Program-made: the position numbers and the translations under genes
Part shown: positions 1 through 11,699 of the stretch, one piece after another
Position numbering within the stretch: position 1 is the stretch's first letter
Layout of the letters: every line of letters begins with the position of its first letter
The notes under the pieces: model-generated
Database searches by the model: none
What the model saw: only the letters and a program-made list of their open reading frames with translations
What the model was told of the DNA's origin: nothing
Assembly: GCF_022201045.2 (NCBI RefSeq)
Contig: NC_068557.1
Coordinates: forward strand, 19,755,501 to 19,819,500
DNA length: 64,000 nucleotides
Direction: 5' to 3'
From: Citrus sinensis
Lineage: Eukaryota > Streptophyta > Magnoliopsida > Sapindales > Rutaceae

Positions 1-1505
1 GATTTAGATACTTGTTCGGGGCTACCACTATCTTGATGTTGTGAGCTATCAAATGACCTATCTTGGACAATATGGTTTGAGGTAATATCAGCTTTGTCAA
101 CATTTGGTGCATGGTGAAATTGTGATGCTTCAGCTTGTTTAAAGTCATGTAAGGTCAACATGTTGTGAGGGACCAAAAATGGTGAAAATCTAACATGACT
201 TTCTTGATCCATAATTTTGGCATTATTGAGACTTGTAGTGGATATATACTCATCAGCATCTAGAAAAGTTGTTATATCTCCAGTTCCTACACAATACAAT
301 TTGTTTGTTTATCTGAGAAAGGAAAAACATTTTCATTGAAAACAACAAGCTTAGAGATGTAAACTCATTGAGAGTATGGTTGTAAACATCTAAGCTCCTT
401 ATGTAAGGGGCGATAGCATATGAAGACACAAGGATAAGACTTTTTGTCAAAATTGATGTTGTTATAGTCCCTTAAGTAAGGAAAACATCTACAACTAAAA
501 ATTTTGAGGTTGTTGTAATCAGGTAATTTATGATACAATAAGTAATAAGGACTTTGTTTGTCCAAATTAGATAAAAGCATCCTCTTAATAACATAAACAA
601 CAGTAAAGAATACATCAACCTAAAATTACAAAGTTAGTGAAGCATAGAACAACATTGTCAGAGCAGTTTCTACAATATGCTTATGCTTCATTTCAGCAAC
701 GCAATTTTGTTTGAGTGTATAAGACATGAAATTTTTCTTTGTATGCTACATTGTTCAAGGTGCTGTATGAATAATGTTGAGTTGAATTCATCACCATTAT
801 CACATTGAAAGATTTTTATCTTTCTATCCAATAAGTTTTTTACCTGCTTCTAAAAACCTAAAAATCAGCCAAAGAAGTTAGATTTATGTTTAAGCAGAAA
901 TAACCAGTAAATACATGAAAAATCATCAACAAATAAGCAATAAAAACAAAAATTTTATGTTGAATTAATGGGAACAAGACCCTAAAAATCACAATGTATT
1001 TTATCAAGGGGAAATTCTGACTTTTTATTACACAAAATAAATGGACACTTATACCTTTTGCCTAATTGGCATGAAACACATAGTTTTTGTTGTTTTATCC
1101 AATTAAGAAAGCTAATTAATCCATGATTTTTTAAAGCTTGCAGAATCTTTGAATTGGCATGATCGAATCTTTTCTACCACAAGTTGTATAATCTCTTGCC
1201 GTTAGAGCAGCATTGCAACCCTTTTCTAACATAAACAACTTACCTTGCTTGCGTCCCTTAGGCAGTACCTGATTATTTTTGTTCTTAATCACAAAATCAT
1301 GAGTGTTAAATTCAAATAAACTTTATGATAATTTATTAATTGACTAACAAAAAATTAAATTCTTTTTTAGATGAGGTATACCTAAAACATTATCTAATTT
1401 TAATTCGCCACTATTCGTTTATACTTGCTTATTGCCTATATGAGATATTTGCAAGCCTTGTCCATTATCAACAAAGATTTTGTCAAATCCTCTGTAGGGC
1501 ATGAC
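1..1505 (-). pseudogene. Copia integrase and GAG-pre remnant
   Basis: Read on the minus strand. A 71-residue open stretch at 365-580 matches the region after the copia integrase core, with motif SPYYLLYHKLPDYNNLKIF and a Cys-rich FSCRCFPYLRDYNN segment. Upstream (600-1250) the integrase core and GAG-pre region are recognisable only when frames are switched and stops ignored. Bases 1-360 continue as the Ser/Asn-rich linker that precedes reverse transcriptase. The fragment runs off the left edge. It has no coding capacity; it is the oldest layer of the nest. Confidence 0.75.
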
Positions 1506-2421
1506 TAGAGATGGCCTATGGGTCGTGCCAGCATCAAAGCAAGGCCCATGCATGCTCGTGTCTGTGTCATGTCGTGCCCACTATATGTTTCGTGTCGTGC
1601 CTAATCTTTTTTTCCTTTAAGCACAGCCCAAAACACGTGTCGTACCGTGGGCCATGCCATACCGCCATACCAAAGAAAAAAAGTTCAATAATCTTTTTCT
1701 TTTTAAAAAAAATTTTTAAGAGCACATGCCTAACTGTTGACGTACTTTTTTCAAGTCTATATTTTTTTTAGATTTATACCTTTATTCAAATTTAGTATAA
1801 TCGAAAATTCAAAACTTAAGTCCATATTCAATAATAATAAACTAATAATAGTAAGAGAATGTCATATTAATTGCTAAGTTTAACCTTATAGTATTAGATT
1901 TTTTTAATACTTAAAAACAACAACAATAATAATAATTTTTTCTTAAGGGTTAACTTAATTGTTTAATTGAACCTATATAGAGTCGTAGATCATAGTTCAC
2001 AATAATATTAATGCATATTTATAAAATCATGATATTTATAATTTTATTCATTAAAATCATGATATCAATTATTTATTTAATAAATTATAAACATAAATCT
2101 ATTATGGTTTTTTTTAACTAAGAATTAAATGAATTTAAAAAATTCAATTTCAAGTTATTTGTAAAATTATAAAATTTTAAGTTTGCTTTCATTAAAAAAT
2201 AAAATGTGCTTATTGCGGGCTTTTTCATCGTGTTGTGCTTAACTCATCTCTAATCGCGTTGTGTTTTTAAGACTCGCATGCCTAAAATTCTAAGCCTGAC
2301 CCAACCCACGTGCGTGTCGTGCGGTACAGTGTAATGTGCACCACCGAAACGTACTCGTGTCGTGCCATGCAGTACAGACACATGTAGTGCCACATGTCGT
2401 GCAGCCCATTGGCCATCTCTT
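1506..2421. mobile_element. Non-autonomous hAT element (916 bp)
   Basis: The ends are inverted: TAGAGATGGCC at 1506 and GGCCATCTCTT ending at 2421. The flanks are an imperfect 8-bp target duplication, GGCATGAC (1498-1505) and GGCAAGAC (2422-2429), 7 of 8 identical, as expected for hAT transposition. Both ends carry repeated short words of the type GTCGTGCC and CGTGTCGTGCC, likely subterminal transposase-binding repeats. The AT-rich centre has no transposase. It sits inside the older minus-strand copia element, so it is younger than that element. Confidence 0.85.
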
Positions 2422-2429
2422 GGCAAGAC

Positions 2430-2857
2430 ACTATTTAAGATACCTAGATTATTTGCCATGTGAATAGTTGCTCTAAAGTCTGACAAAAATTGTTGATTAG
2501 GTTTATCTTGCAGATTTATGGCGGCAAGTGCTTAGCCCCTTTTTTCTTTAGGATATTCATATTCATATCTATCCCAACAAACATCAACAGTATGGTTATG
2601 TTTTTACAAATTTGTCATATAATGGCCTCCTCTGTATTGGTGTCCTTTTGTAGCTGAACGTTTCTGTTTTGGTAATTTGAATTATTTTTGTTTCTATAAT
2701 TATTATATTATCGCCATTTTGGAAGCCAGGTTTGTTATTTCCATAGTCGTATCTTATGTTATAGTTTTTAGGTGGTCCTCTACCAAACAAACCAAGCCCG
2801 CCACTCTTTTAATTTCTACCTCTTCCTCTTTGTCTAAAAAAGGATTAATTACAACTA
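2430..2857 (-). pseudogene. Copia gag C-terminal piece with zinc knuckle
   Basis: On the minus strand this reads as an Arg/Gly-rich gag tail (GRGPPKN) followed, after a frameshift near 2596, by a degenerate CCHC knuckle with the typical segment HTVDVCWDRYEYEYP and then the entry to the protease. It is joined in sense to the gag block at 8223-8785 across the inserted plus-strand copia element. Stops and shifts show it is inactive. Confidence 0.65.
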
Positions 2858-3549
2858 TGTTGCAAAGGTAAAGCTCAAATATGGATATAAGAGTATATCT
2901 AACATGTCAGATGCTCATGTGAGAAAGTGACGACATGTCAGCCACAGAAGTTCAAAGAGGTTGTATGACAGGATTGCTGTGTCGGCTGGATAAATTAGCT
3001 ATACACGTGAACCATCACGTGTTTCATTAATTTAAATAGCAGCCACATTTGCTTTTTGAGTAACAAATTATATGAGCACTTGACAAGTGTCCTTAAGCAG
3101 TTTAAGAGGCCGTTAATTCTGTTATTCACGCGGGATGTAACTGGGTTTGCTTAGCTAGGAACCTAGAAACATAAGCTGGTCTTTTGGGGGGTTTTTCTAG
3201 ATGGTTTTACTCCTATATAAAAGGGGCTATGATCTGTTACCGAATTAGGTTCATTCAGTTACACATGCTCTTTCTCATTGTATCTTGTAAACTTTGAAAT
3301 TAGTGAAAGCTTGCTTCTCTTTTCACAGTGGATATAGGTAAGAAAATGGTCGAACCACTATAAACCTTTGTGTAGTGTGTGTCTGATCTGTTTCTGTTTC
3401 TGCTTTTATCTTGTAATTGATTTTAATTACCAAGCCAACTCACTTTAAGTTCTGTTTAGTAATGATTACAATCACAATTACATATCAAGTTCTTTAAAGT
3501 GGTTCTTGGGGATTCCAAATTGATATTGTTCATTAATTTTGTTTCAACA
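2858..3549 (+). repeat. 5' LTR of the plus-strand copia element
   Basis: It starts TGTTG at 2858 and ends CAACA at 3549 (692 bp). It aligns along its whole length with 7542-8222. It contains a palindromic pair of G-boxes (ACACGTGA at 3003-3010, TCACGTGT at 3015-3022) and a TATA-like CTATATAAAAG near 3212, which fit a U3 promoter. The primer-binding site follows directly. Confidence 0.92.
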
Positions 3550-3552
3550 AAT

Positions 3553-3565
3553 TGATATTAGAGCC
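3553..3565 (+). other. Primer-binding site, initiator tRNA-Met type
   Basis: TGATATTAGAGCC begins three bases after the 5' LTR. It matches the usual plant copia site TGGTATCAGAGCC with two differences (G to A, C to T), both of the type produced by deamination of methylated cytosine. Confidence 0.8.
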
Positions 3566-3590
3566 TATCTCTAGGTTCTTGATTTCTGTA

Positions 3591-6500
3591 ATGGCATCAA
3601 CCAAGCTTAAAGTGGAAAAATTTACAAAGGAAAATGATTTTCATCTGTATAGGCTCAAGATGAGAGCTTTACTGGTGCATCAAGGACTTGATGTTGCACT
3701 TCATGAAGCATCATCATCCAAGAAGCCAAGAAAGGTGACTGATGAAGAATTATCTGATGTGCTGGATAGAGCACACAATGTTTTAATTCTCAGCCTTGGA
3801 GATGATGTACTTAGAGAAGTTGATGGTGAAAAGACAACTACAGGGTTGTGGAAGAAGCATGAAGACTTATATACAAAGAAATCAATGGTTAAAAAGTTAG
3901 CCACAAAAAAGAAGTTGTATACCTTACAAATGGAAGAATGATCATCAATCACTAATCACATTGACACTTTCAACAAGATCATCTTAGATCTTGAAGATAT
4001 TAATGTGAAATTTTATAATGAGGATAAAGCCATAATTTTACTTTGCTCACTACCCAGTTCCTATGAAAATCTTGTAGACACACTAATGTATGGAAGAAAA
4101 ACCCTCTCTGTAGTAGATGTTAAGGAAACTCTGAGTTCCAAGGCTGCAATAAAGTGAGAAGCCATAGAGAGAGAAGGTTTAACTGCAAAGGGAAGAACAT
4201 AAAATAGAGAAAATGGCAAGGGAAATAAGAAGAGATCCAAATCGAGGGCAAAGAACTTGAAATACTTCCAATGCCACAAAAAAAAATGTCATTTCAAAAA
4301 GGAGTGCCCTGAGAGGAAAAACAAGCATAAAGATACAATAGAGAAGAGTGGAGATGTTGTTGTTGCATAAAAAATATAAGATTTGGATGGTTATGACTCT
4401 ACTGGAGTTCTTATTGCCATTGATGGCCAGGCCAAAGGTAATTGGGTGTTGGATTCTGGTTGTTCCTTTCATATATGGCCTAACAAAAATATTTTCATGA
4501 ACAATGAAGCCTATGATAGTGGAATAGTTGTAATAGGAAATGATGCTTGCTGTAAGGTAGTTGACAGAGGCACAATTAGACTGAAAATGTTTGGTGGCAT
4601 GATTAAGAAGTTGAAAGATGTGAAACATGTGCCTAAATTAAAAAGGAATCTTATTTCTCTAGGCATGCTTGATAAAATGGGGTGTTCAATTAGACTTGAA
4701 TCAGGTACCTTAAAAGTAATGAAATGGTCAATGGTGTTAACGAAGAGAAATATGAACATTGGCATGTATGTCCTTTAAAGGTTAGCTGTTACAAGAGAAA
4801 TTGGGGTTACAAACCAGAATGTAGATAACACAATATTGTAGCATCTGAGGTTGGGCCATATAAGTGAAAGGGGTTTGAAAGAACTATCAAAACAGGGGGT
4901 TTTAGGTCAGGATAAGATAGAGGCTTTGAGTTTTTGTGAAGAATGCGTCTTAGGAAAGTCTTCAAGAGTTAAATTCAGTAATGGTACTCATGTATCAAAT
5001 GGAACTCTAGATTATATCCATGCTGATCTGTAGGGACCAACACAGACTGTTTCTTTAGGTAAAGCTAGTTAATTCTTATATCTCATTGATGATTTTTTCT
5101 AAGATGGTTTGGGTGTTTGTGTTGAAGGGAAAAGAAAATGTTTTTGAACAGTATAAAGCTTGGAAAACACTGGTTGAAACATAGATAAACAGGAAGGTTA
5201 GAAGGCTGAGAACTGACAATGGTTTGTAATTTTGTAACAAGAAATTTGATGATTTCTGCACTGAACATGATATTGTTAGACAAAAGACAGTAAGACACAC
5301 TCCACAACAAAATGGATTAGCTAAAATGATGAATATGTCCCTAATTGATAAAGCAAGATGTATGCTTATTCATTCAAAGTTACCTATGACCGTGTAGGCT
5401 GAAGCTCTATCAACAGCTTGTTACATAGTAAATAGGAGTCCCTCTTCTGCAATTAATTTCAAGACTCTTTATGAGCTCTGGTCTGGTAAACCAGCAGATT
5501 ATTCTCATACGAGAGTTTTTGGCTGTCCAGTATATGCACATGTCAGACAAGGGAAGCTAGAGCCTAGAGCCTTAAAGTGTATGTTTCTTGATTATCCTGC
5601 TAGGGTGAAGGGTTATAAGTTCCAGTGTACTAATTTAAGGCCACCAAAAGCCATAATCAGTAAGGATATTATGTTTAATAAGTCTGAAATATTCCAGAAT
5701 TTAGTCTCAGCAAAACAAACTATTGTAAAACATGAGGGAAATGATCAGAATATCTCTTTTGAGGTGGAGTTGCCAAGCTCAAACACAGAATGTGATCTAA
5801 GAGCAGGGCCTGAGCATGTACTTGACATGGATGTCCTTGAACCAGAAGAAGAATCAGAGGGTGATAATAATGTTAGAGATTATCAGTTGGTGAGAGACAA
5901 AAAGAAGAGGGAAATAAAGCTACTTAAGAAATATGCATATGCAGGTTTGATTGCATTTGCATTAACAGTAAGACAAGGCATTGAAACTAATAAACCAAAA
6001 ACTTACTCTGAAGCTATCAGTAGTAAGGACTCAGAGAAATGAGTGGCAGCCATGGATAAGGAAATGCAATTATTGATTAAGAACCATACTTGGGATCTGA
6101 TACTAAGACCAATAAAGAATAAGGTGGTTGGCTGCAAGTGGATTTACAAGATTAAGGAAGGAATACAAGATTAAGGAGGGAATATCAGGGGTTGAACCAC
6201 AAAGATTTAAGGCCAGGCTGGTTGCCAAAGGCTTCACACAAAAGGAGGGCATTGATTTAAATGAAGTTTTTTCCCCAGTGGTGAGACACTCCTCCCTGAG
6301 GATCATGTTAGCACTTGTTGTAGTAAATGACAAGCATCTGAAGCATATGGATGTTAAGACTACTTTTCTCCATGGTGAATTAGATAAAATGATTGTAATG
6401 GCGCAACCAGAAAGCTATGTGAATCCAGAAAAAAACTAATCATTTTTGTCATCTAAATAAGTCTATATATGGACTAAAGCAATCCCCAAGACAGTGATAT

Positions 6501-7464
6501 TTGAGGTTTGATAGGTTCATGGTTGAAAGTAGTTTTCAAATGTGTTCTTTTGATTGTTGTGTATATAATAAAGACTTAGGAGAAGGCAGTAAAATTTATT
6601 TGTTGTTTTGTGTTGATGACATACTTATTGTCTACAAAAATATGGATTAAATAAATGAATGAAAACAACGGTTGAAAAGTGCATTTGAGATAAAGGATTT
6701 TGGAGCAGCCAAAAAGATCCTTGGAGTGGATTTGATTAAAGATAGAAAGAAAGACATTTTAAGGCTATCACAGCATAACTACATCAAGAAAGCACTTGAA
6801 ATGTTTGAAATGGAAACCTCAAAACCCATTTAGACCCCATTGATAGCCCATTTTAGATTGTCTTGCCAACAATATTGAAGAACTGAAAATGAAAAAGGTT
6901 GAAATGAATTCAATTCTACATTCAAGTGTTGTAGGGTGTTTGATGTATGCAATGGTCCTAACTAGGCCAAATATCTCTTATGTTGTAAGTGTTATGAGTA
7001 GGTATATGGCAAATCCAGGTAAGGAACATTGGAGGGCAGTAATGTAGATCCTGAGGTAACGAAATGGTACTGCTGGTTATGGTCTCGTGTATGGAGCCAA
7101 AAGGGGTACTGAAGTGAATGTTGAAGGCTATGTGAATGCCAATTATGCAGGGAATCTGGACAAAAGGAGGTCTCTGACAGGTTATTTGTTCATACTCAAC
7201 CACTGTACTATAAATTGGAAAGCCTCATTACAAAGTGTTGTTGCTTTGTCAACAATTAAAGCATAATACACTGCTGCAGTGGCAGAAGCCATTAAAGAAG
7301 CAATTTGGCTTAGAGGAATGGTTACAAAGTTAAGGTATGAACAAAAGCAGGTGGATGTTCACTGTGATAGTCAAAGTACAATTTGCTTAAGCAAAAACCA
7401 GGTGCATCATGAAAAGACAAAGCATATTGACATTAAACTTCACTTTGTTTGGTTAGAATGTTAA
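3591..7464 (+). pseudogene. Copia gag-pol polyprotein, disabled
   Basis: Gag starts with ATG at 3591 (MASTKLKVEKFTKEND) and is open to a stop at 3939-3941. The same frame continues through further stops to a damaged zinc knuckle (4272-4307; its second Cys is replaced by Lys) and the protease motif LDSGCSFHIWP near 4450. GAG-pre (LRLGHISERGLKEL) is at about 4845, the integrase core at 5000-5560 with stops, reverse transcriptase at 6040-6800 with a frameshift near 6150, and the CVDD active site near 6613. RNase H ends near 7464 (VHCDSQSTICLSKN). At least ten disabling lesions make it a pseudogene. Confidence 0.9.
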
Positions 7465-7527
7465 GAGGGGTGGTGAAGCTAGTGAAAATCCACACTGATG
7501 TTAAAGCTCAGGAGTAACTGATTTGAG

Positions 7528-7541
7528 TTCAAGGTGGAGAA
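7528..7541 (+). other. Polypurine tract
   Basis: The purine-rich run AAGGTGGAGAA directly abuts the first base of the 3' LTR (7542). This is the position and composition expected for the plus-strand primer of a copia element. Confidence 0.75.
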
Positions 7542-8222
7542 TGTTGAAGAGGTTGAAGCTCAAACCTGGATATATGAGTATATTTGGCATGTCAGATGCT
7601 TGTGTGAGAGAGTGACGACATGTCAGTTAGAGAGGCTGTATGACAAGGTTGCTGTGTCGGCTAGATAAATTAACTATACACGTGAAACATCACGTGTTTC
7701 ACTAATTTAAACGGCAGCCACATTTGCATTTTGAGTAGCATATTATATGAGCATTTGACAAGTGTCCTTAAGCAGTTCAAAAGGCCGCTAATTCTGTTAT
7801 TCACACGGGATGCAACTAGGTTTGCTTAGTTGGGAAACCCATAAACGTGAGCTAGTCTTTTGGGGGTCTTTCTAGATGGTTCTGCTGTTATAAAAAAGGT
7901 GTTATGATCTGTTACTGAATTAGATCCATTCAATTACACATACTCTTCATCATTGTATCTTGTAAACTCTGAAATTGATGAAAACTTCCTCCTCTTTTCA
8001 CAATGGATGTAGGCAAGAAAACAGCCGAACCACTATAAACCTTTATGCAATGTGTCTGATCTGTTTTTGTTTCTGCTTTTATCTTGTGATTGATTTCAGT
8101 TACCAAGCCAACTCACTTTAAATTTTGTTTAGTAACGATTACAATCACAATTACAGATCAAGTTCTTTAGAGTGGTTCTTGGGGATTCCAAATTAATCTT
8201 GTTCATTAATTTGGTTTCAACA
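7542..8222 (+). repeat. 3' LTR of the plus-strand copia element
   Basis: It starts TGTTG, ends CAACA (681 bp) and aligns with the 5' LTR. The paired G-boxes are kept (ACACGTGA 7678-7685, TCACGTGT 7690-7697), so this feature predates the divergence of the two LTRs. Downstream sequence returns to the minus-strand copia gag. Confidence 0.92.
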
Positions 8223-8785
8223 GTCCACGTTAATTTTGCCTTCCTCTTCCTTGGGATAACAACAGTCTTCTCGTGATTTTGAAGAGCCTAAATGAACTGT
8301 TTGAGAGAAGGATATGACGGCTTCGTGAGGATGGCCGTTTTAAAATCTATGTATTTGGGCCCCAAAGCTCGAGCAATTTGAAATATTTGATCTTCATCAC
8401 CGACTGGCTTACCAATAGTAGCAAGTTTCCTCATAATCCTTTAAATTTCTTGAGAAATTCGTCTGTACTCATACTTATCACATTTTCTGTCATCATGCCC
8501 TTTAACCATGTTATAAGAAGTCCATCGTTTGATTTCCAAACTAGGAATTCAAGACTAATTTTCTCAGTTTGTTCTTCTTTAAGAAATCTAGGTGGAGTCT
8601 CAAGATCCGTGATATGGTACCGTGTTCCAGCCTAAGGCTGGTTATAAGGGCAGAATTTGGGAACTCCGCAGAAGGCAATTGTCACCTTTGAGTTTGATTG
8701 AAACCAAACTTGCACATTGGTAGAAGATTTAGAGAGAAACTTTTGGTTTAGATTTTGCGCTAGAAGCCATAAGCTCTAATACCGT
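8223..8785 (-). pseudogene. Copia gag N-terminal piece and primer-binding site
   Basis: On the minus strand the sequence CGGTATTAGAGC (8772-8784 region) is a near match to the initiator tRNA-Met primer site. It is followed at once by a gag-like start, MASSAKSKPK. Farther in are typical copia gag phrases such as SNDGLLITWLKG, IGKPVGDEDQIFQIARALG and TKPSYPSLKQF, in frames broken by stops. This is the 5' part of the element whose integrase is at 1-1505. Confidence 0.75.
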
Positions 8786-10013
8786 ATCGAAACTTAAGAC
8801 TAAATGATATTGTTTTTCTAATTTTTAAAAGCATGAGTATAATAATATATATACATGTTATGGGGCTTTTCGAGATGGAAACCAAATGAAGCCTAATAAA
8901 CTATTTTGATTGATGGCCACTTATTGAGGAACTATCCGTTGGAGAGTTAATAAGAATCTTGCTTGATTTCTTTCTGTGAGTTTTGCATAGTTTGAATCAA
9001 TCGATCCATTGCGAATCCTTTTGCCAAAGCTATGCAAATTGCCATGTTTGATTCGAATGTTATTTTGGAAATTGTCTGTTGTTGATGATTCCTATCACCC
9101 CTCTCTCTTGCTCAAGACTAAATCTTGTTAAATTATGGAAATTTATTATTGATATATAATACATCTCAATAAGCAATGTCATGAATCTATTATAGTATTG
9201 TTGCTTTACTTTTAAGGACCCATAATAATAAATGTTGGACTCAGGTATTTCAATTTTTGATAATGATATTTTCATAAAGTTATTAAAGATTGAAGGTTCA
9301 AAAAGGTGGGAAACGGAAATTTGAGGGAATATATGTGGCTTGTTTTACTTTTAATTTATGTGCATTGTAAATGGAAATTTGCAATGCATTGAGTGTACAA
9401 TGACTGAAAATTTTTGAATGTTTACAGGTTCTATTTGAAAAAGTGGTGAGCTACTGGTTTGATAGTTGGTGTATTTAGCATGCAAATTCATATAATTAGT
9501 AAAATTTGAATGGGTCATGATTGAATCATGTTAATATCTTTTCCTTTCTTTAATTGTCAGTATAGCATCGTATAATAAAAAAATATGATTTTAAACTTAT
9601 GCAGGATCCTATTGGAGAAAATGGAGATGAAGAACAAACTGAAGTGATGATTTAAATACTTGATGGAATATTGAAGAAGTAAGAATATGCAATCTAAGTT
9701 TTTGTTAATTAATCCTGACAACAATTGATTAAGATGAATCATTTTGCATAAAGTTGAACAATGACAAAATTACTCTAGATGATTGTGTTAATATTATTAT
9801 GATTTCCATCAAATTCAAGTACATTATTATACAATTTGAGTGTGAATAGCTTAAAGGATAACAAAGGAAATAAATAATCTATTTTTAAAAACCATTTAAT
9901 ATTTAATCAATATAATGATATTATATTTTTAGGGAAAACCATTTAATATTTAATCAATATAATGATATTATATTTTTTTAGGGAAAACCATAATTTCCAA
10001 GGGATTAAGGTAT
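8786..10013. other. Probable decayed copia LTR, then unassigned AT-rich DNA
   Basis: The first few hundred bases lie where the 5' LTR of the minus-strand copia should be, but its partner LTR is outside the window, so I cannot bound it. From about 9300 the sequence is AT-rich. A possible short exon-like stretch begins after TTATGCAG near 9604 (DPIGENGDEEQTE), but I find no gene that includes it. Confidence 0.4.
9887..9990 (+). repeat. Tandem duplication, 47-bp unit
   Basis: Two almost identical copies of a 47-49 bp AT-rich unit that starts AAAACCATTTAATATTT, followed by the first bases of a third copy (GGGAAAACCA). It lies just left of the hAT insertion at 10022. Confidence 0.85.
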
Positions 10014-10021
10014 GTTTCCAA

Positions 10022-11008
10022 TAGGGATGGCAAAAATACCCACGGGGACGGGTACCCTCGGGGATTTTCCCCATTCGGGGAGGGTACGGGGATAATTTTA
10101 TACCCAATTTTTTTTTCGGGGAGGGGACGGGGAAAATTTTTTACCCAACTTTTTATTCGGGGAGGGGACGGGGATGAGGTGGAATCCCCATCCCCTACCC
10201 ATTTCCCCATTTTAATTTTTAATTTTATTTTTATTTTTAAAATTACTAATAAATAAATAACAAAATTATAAATATTGTTAAAAATAATAAATATCAAAAT
10301 AGTTGTATGTTGGGAAAGTGGTCACCCTTTGCCGGAAATTAGTTGAAGAGTATTAATTGAAGTTTTCACCAACTGTTTATTACTTTGATTATACTGGTAG
10401 TAGTTCTTCTACTAGATCTACAGGGGATTCTTATAAGAAAGCAACCAAATGGATGACAGGTTTTGATGATTATGTAAACAATGGAGATTGTGCAGTTGTT
10501 GCAGATGAATTAGATTCATATTTGGATGAGAAAGTTATACCTCGGATGGAATATTTTAATATTTTGAGTTGGTGGAAGACAAATGCTAATAGGTATCCTA
10601 CATTAGCTCGAATTGCTAGAGATATTTTGGCAATTCCAATTACAACAGTTGCTTCTGAATCAGCTTTTAACACTAGTGGTAGAGTTGTGAGCCCATACCA
10701 TAACAAACTTCATCCAAGCACATTGGAGGCCTTAATGTGCTGTCAAAGTTGGTTACGAGCTTACAATAGCGGTATGAGTTTATTTTAATATGATTAATTT
10801 AAAATCGAAAATAAAAAAATGTATTAGACTATTAGTTATTCGGGGACCGGGGACCCTCGGGGATCCCCTGTTATTATTCGGGGAGGGGATGGGGATTCTC
10901 TCAAGCAATTCTGACGGGGACGGGGAGGGGACGGGGACATATGCAAAATATCGGGGATGGGTATGGGGAGATTGGTCCCCTCCCCTCCCCTCCCCATTGC
11001 CATCCCTA
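10022..11008 (+). mobile_element. Internally deleted hAT element keeping the transposase C-terminus
   Basis: The ends are TAGGGATGGCAA (10022) and TTGCCATCCCTA (ending 11008), flanked by a perfect 8-bp target duplication GTTTCCAA (10014-10021 and 11009-11016). Both ends are packed with GGGGACGGG and GGGGAGGGG words, likely subterminal binding repeats. The interior retains only the last part of the hAT transposase gene (10357-10788). The perfect duplication suggests a fairly recent insertion mobilised by another element. Confidence 0.95.
10357..10788 (+). pseudogene. hAT transposase fragment: C-terminal dimerisation domain
   Basis: Open for 143 codons without an ATG at its left end; the first internal ATG is at codon 32 (MTGFDDYVNN). 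It shows the hAT family C-terminal dimerisation region: EYFNILSWWK, YPTLARIARDILAIP and SESAFNTSGRVVSPYHN, ending at ALMCCQSWLR. The BED zinc finger and the RNase-H-like catalytic core are missing, so it cannot transpose itself. The open frame is surprisingly clean for a remnant. If translated from the internal ATG it would give about 112 residues able, in principle, to pair with intact hAT transposases; that is inference. Confidence 0.85.
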
Positions 11009-11257
11009 GTTTCCAATCACTTAATGCCGAAGCCGATCAATCAATAAAATTCATTGGTATTTAGGTTTCGATGGAAATGAACGTCAAAATTCCCTTGGAA
11101 ATATTTACTAGTGAGGAAAAAATTTCCTAGTTAATAATTGTACCTACGGAATTTTCTCTTATGACTGGGGATAAATTCGCTTGTTAATATGTTTACCTAC
11201 CAAATTTGTTCTTATTACCGAAAAAAATGGTAGGTATACTATTTTATGACGGACTAA

Positions 11258-11587
11258 GTGCTTGTTTGGTATGGCTTATTTAAGAGTCATAAGTGCTTAT
11301 TTAATCGTATAAGCACTTTTTAAAATTTTTTATGGTGTTTGATTATTTTTTTAATAGAATTTTTTTAGCTTAAATAAGCTAATTTACCTCTACTAGTAAA
11401 AGCCCAAAATTTGAGCTTTTGGGAGTAGAGGCTATAGAACTTTTTTAAAAATATATAATATAAAAAATATCATACAGTTTAATGGTTCAAAAATACTTTT
11501 TTTATTGACAACCAAACACCCAATGACTTTTTGTCCAAAAACTCTATTGGTATAAGCTCTATTTAATAGGCTGTACCAAACGGAGCC
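11258..11587. mobile_element. PIF/Harbinger (Tourist-like) MITE, 330 bp
   Basis: Imperfect terminal inverted repeats of about 25 bp: GTGCTTGTTTGGTATGGCTT on the left, mirrored by AGGCTGTACCAAACGGAGCC on the right. A TAA target duplication is on both sides (11255-11257, 11588-11590). It is AT-rich and non-coding. Confidence 0.8.
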
Positions 11588-11699
11588 TAATATGGTTACC
11601 AAGAACATTTTCCGTCGGAAATAAATTATTACCAATAACCAGATGGTAGTACACGCATGACGATGTATGGTGCTTCTAAAGAACATGACCACGCTGAGC

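Larger units (their letters stand above)
2858..8222 (+). mobile_element. Full-length, dead Ty1/copia element with two LTRs
   Basis: Two related LTRs (2858-3549 and 7542-8222) flank a primer-binding site, gag, protease, integrase, reverse transcriptase and RNase H in copia order. The total is 5365 bp. The LTRs differ by many substitutions and an 11-bp indel, roughly one change per ten bases by eye, so the insertion is old. The polyprotein has many stops and frameshifts. No clean 5-bp target duplication is visible (AACTA left, GTCCA right), which fits mutation of the flanks. It is nested in the minus-strand copia gag region. Confidence 0.93.
1..8785 (-). mobile_element. Old Ty1/copia retrotransposon, interrupted and decayed
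   Basis: Three separated blocks read on the minus strand as one copia polyprotein. Gag start and primer-binding site are at 8223-8785, the gag C-terminus with a zinc knuckle at 2430-2857, and protease remnant, GAG-pre and integrase at 1-1505. Their order is what one element would show after a plus-strand copia (2858-8222) and a hAT element (1506-2421) jumped into it. Reverse transcriptase, RNase H and the 3' LTR would lie left of base 1. The 5' LTR should start just right of 8785, but I cannot set its outer end. All blocks have stops and frameshifts, so the element is dead. Confidence 0.85.
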
